Both the position numbers and the translations under genes were made by a program. Positions 1 through 7,165 of a stretch of DNA of 19,079 nt are shown here, one piece after another. Position 1 is the stretch's first letter, and the number at the start of each line of letters is the position of its first letter. A model generated the notes under the pieces. The model was not told the DNA's origin. It ran no database searches and saw nothing but the letters and a program-made list of their open reading frames with translations. The stretch is taken from assembly GCA_903921945.1 (NCBI GenBank), contig CAIXSC010000111.1, forward strand, positions 1 to 19,079. The letters are read 5' to 3'. This DNA is from an uncultured Planctomycetaceae bacterium (GTDB taxonomy: Bacteria > Planctomycetota > Planctomycetia > Pirellulales > Pirellulaceae).

Positions 1-452
1 CTGCCGAGTCCCTCGTCTTGGTGGCAATTCGCGGCAATTTGCGGCGAACTCGACCGTAGAGCGGCGAAGTCGACGGCGCCAGAAACGGCACCAAAAGTCC
101 TGTGTCTCGGCACCACTGTCGGCACCTCGAAGATGCCAAATACAAATTCGCCACCGGCCGGTCTCCTGAGGGCTAACCCCGATGTCAAACGCCAAATCCT
201 TTCCCGGCAATCGGTCGCAAGTCCAGGTCCGATGCTCTGTGGATGATGCCCCCGAATAATGCAAAAGGGGCGAGCGGGGCGAAAAGTCTAAGTTGATTGA
301 CTTGACCAGACTTCGGTCCTAAGTACTCTGGTGTTTAGAAGAAGCGTTATCCAGCTGGTGTGGCCATTGCCACGAAATACGTTGGCGCTTCCCCGACTAC
401 AGAATTGCGCTTTTCGGCTTCTCAAATAGCTCAAATGGCATCACCGAACGAC
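1..452. other. Non-coding stretch before the NYN gene
   Basis: I see no supported gene here. A reading frame continuous with the NYN gene opens at a GTG at 360, but residues from 360 to 452 resemble no known domain and I treat them as upstream sequence. Short imperfect direct repeats occur near 22-48. I could not find a convincing promoter; the TTGAC-containing stretch near 297-307 has no good -10 partner. The base composition looks less GC-rich than the genes from 5600 onward, which fits an accessory region. Confidence 0.4.
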
Positions 453-1235
453 ATGAATCATCCTCTTGCCGTGCTGATTGATGCGGATAACGCGAACCCT
501 TCGATCGTCGAGGGATTGCTTGCCGAGGTCGCAAAACTGGGGATTGCCAGTGTCAAGCGCATCTACGGCGACTGGACCACGCCCAACCTGTCCCAGTGGA
601 AGCCGACTCTGCTTGAGCATTCAATCCAGCCGATCCAACAGTTCCGCTACACCACTGGCAAGAATGCAACCGACAGCGCCATGATCATCGACGCGATGGA
701 TCTACTGTACGCTGGGAACTGCCACGGATTCTGCCTTGTGTCTAGCGACAGTGACTTCACACGATTGGCAGCTCGAATCCGCGAATCCGGCCGGCGCGTA
801 TACGGATTTGGAGAAGAGAAAACGCCAAAGCCGTTCGTGACGGCGTGCGACCGATTCATTTACACCGAGGTTCTCGCCAAGAAGGCGGAGGGAGACTCTG
901 AAGTTCCCCTGATCCCGAAGCCAGTCAAGGAGTTCAGATGTGATACTCGTCTTATCACGCTCATCCGCGGCGGGATCCAAGCTTCATCCGATGAAACCGG
1001 ATGGTCTCACCTTGGCCCAGTTGGGAGCTACATTAGCCGCGCTGCAACCGACTTTGACCCAAGAAACTATGGCTTCGCCAAATTAAGCGACCTCGTAGCC
1101 GCAGTCGGGCTGTTTGAATTAGAACGCCGAGATCAGCGCATGTATGTCCGAGACATGCGGAAGAAGCCCCTGACAACGCCGCCGCCGCCTGATCGAGCAC
1201 GCCGAGCATCGTGTACGAGTTCATCGTCAGGTTGA
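453..1235 (+). CDS. NYN-domain (LabA/PIN-like) protein with C-terminal LOTUS/OST-HTH domain
   Basis: This is a predicted metal-dependent RNase of the NYN family fused to an RNA-binding LOTUS (OST-HTH) domain. Counting from the ATG at 453, the NYN domain covers about residues 5-140. It shows the acidic motif LIDADN (D10, D12), a central TDSAM (D74) and SSDSD (D99, D101), which together form the PIN-like active site. The LOTUS domain covers about 163-234 and ends in RMYVRD. I chose 453 because the family usually begins a few residues before LIDADN; an in-frame ATG at 435 and a GTG at 360 are alternatives, and none has a clear ribosome binding site. The last 20 or so residues (Pro/Arg/Ser-rich) are read antisense through a recombinase relic, so the native C-terminus has probably been replaced. 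Such proteins occur in chromosomes and in defence islands; the target RNA is unknown. Confidence 0.85.
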   Translation: MNHPLAVLIDADNANPSIVEGLLAEVAKLGIASVKRIYGDWTTPNLSQWKPTLLEHSIQPIQQFRYTTGKNATDSAMIIDAMDLLYAGNCHGFCLVSSDSDFTRLAARIRESGRRVYGFGEEKTPKPFVTACDRFIYTEVLAKKAEGDSEVPLIPKPVKEFRCDTRLITLIRGGIQASSDETGWSHLGPVGSYISRAATDFDPRNYGFAKLSDLVAAVGLFELERRDQRMYVRDMRKKPLTTPPPPDRARRASCTSSSSG

Positions 1236-1433
1236 TGTCCGAGTGGCGGGCGAGCAAATGGGCCGTCTTCGGCGAGACGCCGGCCCACGACAGGTTCGTG
1301 ATGAACGTCTTGCGGAGGGCGTGAAAGTCGGCATATTGGCCCTTGTCGTTTTGATACTTCAGGAACGTCGATTGCTCGCGGCGCTGGCGTTCCTCGTCAT
1401 TTGGAGTCCCAACGCCTGTGATGTCGGCTGGTC
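1177..1433 (-). pseudogene. 3' fragment of a tyrosine recombinase (phage-type integrase)
   Basis: Read on the minus strand from about 1430 to 1177, one frame gives the C-terminal catalytic part of a tyrosine recombinase. It contains the box FHALRKTFITNL (the HxLR motif, His codon at 1321-1323, Arg at 1312-1314), then LARHSDINLTMNSYTMLGV with the second His at 1243-1245 and the nucleophilic Tyr at 1213-1215. A TGA stop at 1431-1433 cuts the frame upstream, and the N-terminal domain and first catalytic Arg are absent. The frame then reads into the antisense of the NYN gene without its own stop. This is a truncated, inactive remnant of an integrated element. The assignment rests on the spacing of conserved residues and is strong for the family; the original element cannot be named. 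Confidence 0.75.
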
Positions 1434-1644
1434 ACGCGCCGAGTGGGACCAGCGGTTTCGAACCATTGACAGTCGATCAACACAGCGGCAAACTGGACAC
1501 ATGACGCGTTTCGACTCCCGTCCCGGTGTTGGCCCTTTGAATTCGGCTCGCCAGCCTGTCGCCGCGGCGGCGGCACGTGTGGGCGGCCAGGATTTTTACA
1601 CCCTGGAAGCGGCACGCGTCGTCGCTGAAAGGAACGAAGTCTCC

Positions 1645-2035
1645 AAAGGCATAGTCTTCGTCATCATGTCGTTTGCCGGCAGGAGAATGGCGAAAACCTA
1701 CGAAATCATTCAGCAACAGTGCCAAAGCGAGGCTGCATTTCGACGTGGGTCTGTTTCAGATTCGACGCTATCATTCCGCCGCCGAATTGCGGGAGATTCT
1801 GTCGTTACAATTGCCAGCCATGATTCAAGCCGTGCGGGCACCCGATAGCGTCGCGCCACCCGCGTCAGCCACGGTGGCAGCCACTGCGTCAGCCACTGCG
1901 TCAGCCACGGTGGCAGACGCCGACACGTCGCGTGCGCAGATTGGACGTATGGCCCTCAAGCCGATAACCTCGGTCGGAGATTCGCTTGCCCCAGCAGGCC
2001 GAAAAAAAACTGCATTGCCGCCAAAGCGCCAGTGA
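1645..2035 (+). pseudogene. Remains of a TIR-like / nucleoside deoxyribosyltransferase-like 'FVIMSF' gene
   Basis: Two pieces of what looks like one domain lie in different frames. From about 1648 one frame reads GIVFVIMSF followed by KTYEIIQQQCQ, the usual first strand and helix of the FVIMSF family. From about 1736 the next frame reads HFDVGLFQIRRYHSAAELR and LSLQLPAMI, matching the usual end of that domain (a P/HFDV, then an I-R-Y strand, then a final helix). The middle of the domain, probably 60-90 residues, is missing at the frame change. The second frame stays open to a TGA at 2033-2035 through an Ala/Thr-rich tail made by a 12-bp repeat. I infer an internal deletion with frameshift. 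The family includes NAD-cleaving or nucleotide-binding effectors of antiphage systems; function here should be taken as lost. Confidence 0.45.
1862..1921 (+). repeat. 12-bp tandem repeat, 5 units
   Basis: Five 12-bp units alternate between GCGTCAGCCACK and GTGGCAGMCRCY forms. In the open frame of the TIR-like relic they encode four-residue Ala-Ser-Ala-Thr / Val-Ala-Ala-Thr units. The period is a multiple of three, so copy changes would not have shifted the frame while the gene was intact. Confidence 0.75.
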
Positions 2036-2475
2036 CCGTGGTTTGCACGCCCCCCGTCGTGTCGGAGAAACGCCCGTTCGGAACTGCAGAATCAAGTCTT
2101 GATGGAGCACAAGGCGTATACCACTGTGCGGGTTCGAGTTCCGCCTCGGTTACTCATCCGAAACGGTCTGTTTCCCCGACGAATCACGCCGCTTTCGCGC
2201 CCCTTCCCCTAGAATTCCCGCGAGTTTCGGCGCTCGCCGATGCCGAAGTCCAACTCAAACCGTTAGCCGTGAAACGCTCAACGTGCCTTTTCGATCGGAC
2301 GATGGCCACTTCTTGCTCGAACTTGCTTCGACCCGCGGAAAGGCGATAATGGCGTCATCGTTAGCTAGAAAGCCGGTCAGCCAAGACGCAACGCCGGAGC
2401 CGATAACCCTTTGCGTCCGGCGCTCGTGATCACTTTCAGTCCTGATTTTTCAGTTCGAAACTTAGCAAAACCTCT
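2036..2475. other. Non-coding stretch between the relics and the DUF262 gene
   Basis: No supported gene. It contains the tRNA-3'-end-like fragment at 2128-2152. The last 70 bases before the DUF262 start hold neither a clear sigma-70 promoter nor a Shine-Dalgarno site. Confidence 0.4.
2128..2152 (+). other. tRNA 3'-end-like fragment (T-arm plus acceptor strand), possible attachment-site remnant
   Basis: Positions 2128-2144 fold as a perfect T-arm: stem GCGGG, loop TTCGAGT (fits TTCRANY), stem TCCGC, with one G-T pair. They are followed by a seven-base acceptor-like strand CTCGGTT and a discriminator-like A at 2152. No matching 5' half (AACCGAG), D-arm or anticodon arm is found at the right distance upstream, so this is not an intact tRNA gene. 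Tyrosine recombinases often integrate at tRNA 3' ends and leave such a duplicated piece, and a recombinase relic lies about 700 bp away. Chance similarity cannot be excluded. Confidence 0.3.
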
Positions 2476-5106
2476 ATGGATGCACGAGCCCAGACTGTTC
2501 GCGGAATCCTTCATTCGCCGGTTCAGTACCTGATTCCCTTCTTCCAGCGGCATTACTCGTGGCGTAAGCAGAACTGGGAGCGGCTGTTGGGCGATCTTTG
2601 GACGCTTCTCGACGACGAACAAAACGACAGCCAGCACTTCATGGGGCCGCTCGTTTGCACTCCGATGAACCTCGTCCCCGGCGAGGTTCCGCGATTCCAA
2701 CTGATTGATGGCCAGCAAAGGTTGACGACCCTAACGATCTTGCTCGCGGCGCTGCGCGATGTCGCGAAGGACACGGGAATCGAAGAACTCGTCGAGGATG
2801 TCACCATCGACTATCTCGTGCTGCGAAAGAAGAAAGATCTGCAGCGATTTAAGGTCATTCCGCGAATTGGTGATCGAGAAGTGCTCGCCGCCGTGATCGA
2901 CGGCAAGATCGAGAAACAACAGTATCGACAGCCGGTTGCGCAAGCCTGGCGGTTCTTCCGCCAGGCCATCGCAGAATGGGCGACCGGAGATGTGGAGAAG
3001 AAACTGCGTCGCCTGTTCGTCACCGTTACTGAGCGGCTGGCGCTAGTCGTTATCACAATCGACGGTGAAAACCCGTACGAGATCTTTGAAAGCCTGAACT
3101 CGACTGGCCTGCCATTGGAAGAGTCGGACCTGATCCGCAACTTCCTGTTCATGCAGGTGCCGGTGGAAGAGCAGGACGGTTTCAATACCCGCCATTGGCG
3201 GCCCTTTGATAAGCAGTTCGAACAGATGGGCGAGTTCACCGCCAAAGATCAGACGAGATTTTACCGTACGTACCTCATGCGCAACGGCCTGTTTTCAAAA
3301 CCGAAGTGCACGTTCGTCGAGTTCAAGCAGCAGAACCGGCAACGCGGTCTCAAGGCGGAGGAGCAGATCGAGGAACTTACGCGATTCGCTCGCCTCGCCA
3401 CGATGCTCGAACAGCCCCACAAGTGCGAGGACCACCCGTCGCTGCGCGACGCTCTGACCGAGATCGCGGCGCTGGACATCAGCACGGCGCATCCGCTCAT
3501 TCTGAACCTCTTGGATCGCCACGCCGCGAAAACGCTCGGCGATGTGGAATTGCTCGCGTGCCTGCGCGAGCTGGCGAGCTTCGTGCTGCGACGGAGCATT
3601 TGTGGCGATTCGACACGCAACTACGGGCGATGGTTCTGTGAAGCGGCCGCGGCGATCGGAGACAAGCCCGAAGAAAACCTCCGCTCGTACTGGCTGAGGC
3701 GCGGGTGGCCGGACGATCGGACGTTCGTTGCGCGACTGGTCGATTTTCCGCTATTTCATCGTGAGCACAAAAAGTGTCGACTGATTCTGGAGCGACTGGA
3801 GCGATCCCACAAGCATAAGGAGCCCGTCGAGTTCGCGAAGCTCTCCATCGAGCATGTGATGCCGCAGACAATCGACCAGGGGAAGTCCGCGAAAGCCTGG
3901 AAGGATGCGTTAGGCGCAGACTGGAAGGCGGAGCAACAACAGTGGTTGCATACGCTCGGCAACTTGACACTGACGGCGTACAACCCGGACCTTGGCAATC
4001 GGCCGTACGCCGAGAAGCAGGAGATCTTCAAGGCCAGCCATCTGGAGCTGAACAAGTACTTTGAGCAGGTCCCGACCTGGAATTCGGCGGAGATTCGGAA
4101 GCGGGGCGAGCAGTTGGCGGCAAAGGTTGCGGCGCTGTGGACTCGACCGGCTGGAGGCGACTACCGGCCGCTTCAGGATTCAGCGCCCGAACCCCTGTCG
4201 CGTCGCGAACGACGGCAGCGGTGCCTGGACTACTGGACCGCTTTGCTGGATTGCGTGAAACAGCGCGGCCAACTTCGTCGACTCACCAAGGCGATGCCGC
4301 GAGGCTGGATAGGCTTCCCGATTGGCAAATCCTGGTTCCGGATTTTGGCGTATCTGACGTTCTCGAAGCGGACAGTTGGGGTCGCTCTTTCGTGTACCGG
4401 CCCCAAGGGGCTCGATCGCTTTTTGAAGCTCCAGTCGCAGCGCGACGAGATCGAAGCGAAGTTGGGCATGAAGCTGTTGTGGCAGGAGTTGGTGTTCGGC
4501 AAGTCGTCGCACATCACGGTGCGTTTGACCGAGGCGAATCCGGCGTCGACGGCCGATTGGCCGCGACAACACGAGTGGTTCGCTACGACGATCGAGAAGT
4601 TTCACGCGGTCTTTTCCAGCCTATGCAAATCATTGGACAACGGCGGATCTTCGTCCGACGGCGGTGCGAGTCGTCGGGAGCGATTCTGGCGGGGACTGCT
4701 GGAACGGGCGGCGAGCCGAACATCGCTGCACTCGGGACTGGCAACCGGCGACATTGGTTGGATCGCGACGGGATCGGGAAAAAGCGGCCTGACCTACGTC
4801 TACGTGGTCAAGAAGGACACAGCCCGAGTCGAGCTTTACATCGACCGGGGCAAGGGCCTTAAAGCTGAAAACGAGCAGATTTTCGATGCGATGTTCGCGC
4901 AGCGTGCCACGATCGAGGCTGATTTCGGCGGCGGGTTGCTGTGGGAACGGCTCGATAATCGCCGCTCTTGTCGCATTTCGTCCCGGATCGAGCTGGGAGG
5001 CGTACGTAACGACGAATCGGAGTGGCCTGCGATTCAGGAGGCCATGATCGATTCCATGATTCGCCTCGAAAAGTCGCTCGCTCCTTGGATTGCGAAGGCG
5101 GACTGA
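2476..5106 (+). CDS. GmrSD-type protein: DUF262 + DUF1524 (HNH) + two DUF4268-like units
   Basis: This is a single-chain relative of the type IV restriction system GmrSD, which cuts modified phage DNA in an NTP-stimulated way. The N-terminal DUF262 (ParB/Srx-like fold) shows FFQRHYSW at residues 22-29, HFMG at 54-57, the signature LIDGQQRLTTL at 76-86 and FESLNSTGLPLEESDLIRNF at 204-223. The DUF1524 nuclease part has IEHVMPQ with the HNH His at 460, LGNLTLT around Asn496, and NPDLGNRPYAEK at 503-514, so the His-Asn-Asn/His type motif is complete. The C-terminal third holds two similar units, about 576-720 and 733-876. Each has an R-R-x-R...W start, a QR-x-x-IEA-x-x-G-x-x-LLW helix-strand and a W-x-x...F/L-x-x-x-x end, as in DUF4268. 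The ATG at 2476 puts the first motif at the family's usual distance. No methylase or other partner gene is adjacent. The target modification is unknown. Confidence 0.9.
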   Translation: MDARAQTVRGILHSPVQYLIPFFQRHYSWRKQNWERLLGDLWTLLDDEQNDSQHFMGPLVCTPMNLVPGEVPRFQLIDGQQRLTTLTILLAALRDVAKDTGIEELVEDVTIDYLVLRKKKDLQRFKVIPRIGDREVLAAVIDGKIEKQQYRQPVAQAWRFFRQAIAEWATGDVEKKLRRLFVTVTERLALVVITIDGENPYEIFESLNSTGLPLEESDLIRNFLFMQVPVEEQDGFNTRHWRPFDKQFEQMGEFTAKDQTRFYRTYLMRNGLFSKPKCTFVEFKQQNRQRGLKAEEQIEELTRFARLATMLEQPHKCEDHPSLRDALTEIAALDISTAHPLILNLLDRHAAKTLGDVELLACLRELASFVLRRSICGDSTRNYGRWFCEAAAAIGDKPEENLRSYWLRRGWPDDRTFVARLVDFPLFHREHKKCRLILERLERSHKHKEPVEFAKLSIEHVMPQTIDQGKSAKAWKDALGADWKAEQQQWLHTLGNLTLTAYNPDLGNRPYAEKQEIFKASHLELNKYFEQVPTWNSAEIRKRGEQLAAKVAALWTRPAGGDYRPLQDSAPEPLSRRERRQRCLDYWTALLDCVKQRGQLRRLTKAMPRGWIGFPIGKSWFRILAYLTFSKRTVGVALSCTGPKGLDRFLKLQSQRDEIEAKLGMKLLWQELVFGKSSHITVRLTEANPASTADWPRQHEWFATTIEKFHAVFSSLCKSLDNGGSSSDGGASRRERFWRGLLERAASRTSLHSGLATGDIGWIATGSGKSGLTYVYVVKKDTARVELYIDRGKGLKAENEQIFDAMFAQRATIEADFGGGLLWERLDNRRSCRISSRIELGGVRNDESEWPAIQEAMIDSMIRLEKSLAPWIAKAD

Positions 5107-5282
5107 TAGCAGTGCGTTAGGCGGCCTGTGGCTGGCTAAGCGACGACTAGAAACAAGAACTTCCCAAGAGGAACCACAAAAGAAACGAGTCTCACGAATC
5201 GACATTTGGCACCATGGAATGCGATTGGTGCTAAACGGCGCAGCGACGCCGGGAACGTTGCGTGCGTCCTCATCGGTACCGC

Positions 5283-5330
5283 ATCCCGCAGGCAGTGAAT
5301 CCCGCAGGCAGTAAATCCCGTGGTAAGTGA
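5283..5330 (+). repeat. 16-bp tandem repeat, 3 units
   Basis: Three head-to-tail units follow the form ATCCCGCAGGCAGTGA; the first two differ only near the end and the third is more diverged (ATCCCGTGGTAAGTGA). The period is not a multiple of three, as expected outside a gene. Confidence 0.75.
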
Positions 5331-5436
5331 GTCCCCACTGGCAGCCCATTGCGAATTGGGAACTTCGACGAAAGCTTGGAACGATATCGCTTGTTTGTGC
5401 TGCCCTTGAGCGCGCTGGACCTCGGGGGTGTCTGAG

Positions 5437-5522
5437 AACCCAGGGCGGCGCTACGCGGCTGCGCCGCTTCGCTTTGCCCTGGGCTAGCATGTTGCGGCCC
5501 GTTTGGGGCCCCTGTGGGGCCC
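5437..5522. repeat. Palindromic GC-rich intergenic element
   Basis: AACCCAGGGC (5437-5446) pairs with GCCCTGGGCT (5476-5485) around a GC-rich arm. This is followed by GGCCC-GTTTG-GGGCC (5496-5510) and GGGCCCC-TGT-GGGGCCC (5506-5522), so two alternative hairpins share an arm. From memory, elements with AACCCAGGGC...GCCCTGGGCT followed by GCGGCCC...GGGGCC are scattered in planctomycete intergenic regions, but I cannot confirm copy number here. It lies between converging genes and could work as a bidirectional transcription end or RNA-stabilising structure. Confidence 0.5.
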
Positions 5523-5638
5523 GGCGGTCCCTTCGGTGGTCGGCACACGCGCCGGCGGTCGATCGCCGGTTCCCGGGTGGACATCTGAAACCAAAGGCTC
5601 GGCGACCTGTTTTGCGCGATGCTGCCAGATCGGCGATC

Positions 5639-7165
5639 TTAGCGGCCGTAGGCGGCACGCATCCGTCGGTAGGCTCGGCCCACCGCCAAACTCGCCTCGC
5701 GCGCTTCCTCCACCTCGCGATCCTCCACTTCGTGTTCGAGTAGTTCCAATTTGTCGCGGAGGATGCTGGCTTTGATCCGCCGATAGTCGGTCAATCCCTC
5801 GCCACGCAGCACCGCGCTGACCTGCAACTTGCGAGTCCAATCATCGTAGATCGGAATCCAGTACAGGGCCGTGTCCCAGTCGCGCGAACTGGCCGCGCTC
5901 AACACCTCCGCGTTCACCAACCGCAACTCCTCGAAGATCTCGGAAGGCGGCGGATAGTAAACGTAGCAGCCAAAAATGCTCAGTCCCACCAAGCCGACGA
6001 TTGCGACGCCGCCGAGCACGGTGCCGGGCAACCGGATGTCGTACTTCGCCGGCCGAGGCGACTCGCGTTCGAACCACTTTTCCAAGCGCCGCAGCGGGTC
6101 CGCGATCCGTAACCCGGCTCCAGCCGCGCCGATCAGGCCCACGGCGAACAACGCGACCATTTCGTGCGGCGCCAGTTTTTCGCGAATTTGACGAACCGCC
6201 AGCGTCCACGGCTCGAGCACATCCGGTTCGAACGGCGCGCAGTAAATATCGAACGCGTGCGTGTGACCCGCCGGCTCGACCCCGCGCGGCCGAAGCGGTT
6301 GGTCCACACCGTACGCCAGACCGATCACCACCGCCAACAACAGCGCGAACCACGCCAACGTCCGACGCACTCCGTAATTCCGCGCCATCCAGCATGCCAA
6401 TCCGAGATTCGCGCCAGCCCCGAGCACCAACAATGCAAAGGCGGCTCCCACCGAGTTCCCGTGCTGGAACATCGAAGCCAACTGAACCATGGCCGTCATC
6501 GGCGTGGCATAGGCCGGGATGGCGACCAGCGTCATGAACAACGGCGCCCACGGGTCGTCCGCTTCGGCGGCGCTCTGCAAAGAACCCACTGGCAACACAA
6601 GGCTCAGCAATGCCACGCCCACCAAGCCCACACCCATGTACAGCGTCGATGGCCCCGCCAAATCGCGCGCCGCGAATTCGGCGACCGACAGCATGCGCTT
6701 CGCCCCCACAGCCACGCGCGGCGGATCCGGTTCGGCGACCGCCGTCCCCGGAAACAGCCGATCCCACACGAATCCCATCACGGTGACGATCATCAGCGAA
6801 CAGAGCGAGAACGAAATGATGACCAGCGGGTCGGCGAGCGTCAGGCCGTAGAGCACGGAGATCGGATTGAACAACGGCGCGGTCAGGCCGAAAGCCAGGA
6901 TCGCTCCGCCTGAAACCCCCGCGCGACGCATCTCCCGCAGCACGGGAATCACGCCGAGCGAGCACACCGGCAGCAACATGCCGATCAGCCACGCTTGGGG
7001 AAGCGTCCGCCAAGTGTCGCCGCCAAAGAGGCGCCGCGTGCCCTCATGCCCCAGCAAGCGACGGAACACGCCAGCCACTAACAACCCGATCAGGATCGTC
7101 GGCGACGCTTGAATGGCCGCCTGGACGAACCGCAACAGGGCGCCGCACGCCATCGACTCGATCAT
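5639..7165 (-). CDS. ArsP/SO_0444-type permease with C-terminal helical domain
   Basis: This is a polytopic inner-membrane permease of 508 residues from the family of ArsP organoarsenical and SO_0444 metal efflux permeases. Helices are visible at about 10-35, 57-75, 84-108, 112-135, 175-195, 208-225, 240-258, 268-286, 336-353 and 382-402. The family motif appears as LLPVCSLGVIPV, with Cys68 kept and the usual second Cys replaced by Leu70. A hydrophilic loop (about 290-330) carries HTHAF and a Cys. After the last helix a soluble, charged, probably coiled-coil tail runs from about 405 to 508. I chose the ATG at 7165 because it overlaps the stop of the lipoprotein gene as ATGA, which implies translational coupling. 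The substrate is inferred only from the family and from the His-rich lipoprotein next to it. Confidence 0.85.
   Translation of the reverse strand: MIESMACGALLRFVQAAIQASPTILIGLLVAGVFRRLLGHEGTRRLFGGDTWRTLPQAWLIGMLLPVCSLGVIPVLREMRRAGVSGGAILAFGLTAPLFNPISVLYGLTLADPLVIISFSLCSLMIVTVMGFVWDRLFPGTAVAEPDPPRVAVGAKRMLSVAEFAARDLAGPSTLYMGVGLVGVALLSLVLPVGSLQSAAEADDPWAPLFMTLVAIPAYATPMTAMVQLASMFQHGNSVGAAFALLVLGAGANLGLACWMARNYGVRRTLAWFALLLAVVIGLAYGVDQPLRPRGVEPAGHTHAFDIYCAPFEPDVLEPWTLAVRQIREKLAPHEMVALFAVGLIGAAGAGLRIADPLRRLEKWFERESPRPAKYDIRLPGTVLGGVAIVGLVGLSIFGCYVYYPPPSEIFEELRLVNAEVLSAASSRDWDTALYWIPIYDDWTRKLQVSAVLRGEGLTDYRRIKASILRDKLELLEHEVEDREVEEAREASLAVGRAYRRMRAAYGR

Larger units (their letters stand above)
5107..5638. 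other. Non-coding stretch between convergent genes, with repeats
   Basis: The DUF262 gene and the permease operon converge here. I see no supported gene. It contains a three-copy 16-bp repeat (5283-5330) and a palindromic GC-rich element (5437-5522 and flanks), which is also the most likely place where transcription of both converging units ends. Confidence 0.5.

Noticed and set aside
297..330. Promoter for the NYN gene (TTGACT or TTGACC as -35)
   Set aside because: No acceptable -10 box at 16-18 bases from either candidate.
4630..5658. 342-codon minus-strand frame across the end of the DUF262 gene
   Set aside because: It is antisense to clear DUF4268-like coding sequence and crosses the palindromic element; its product has no domain or sensible composition.
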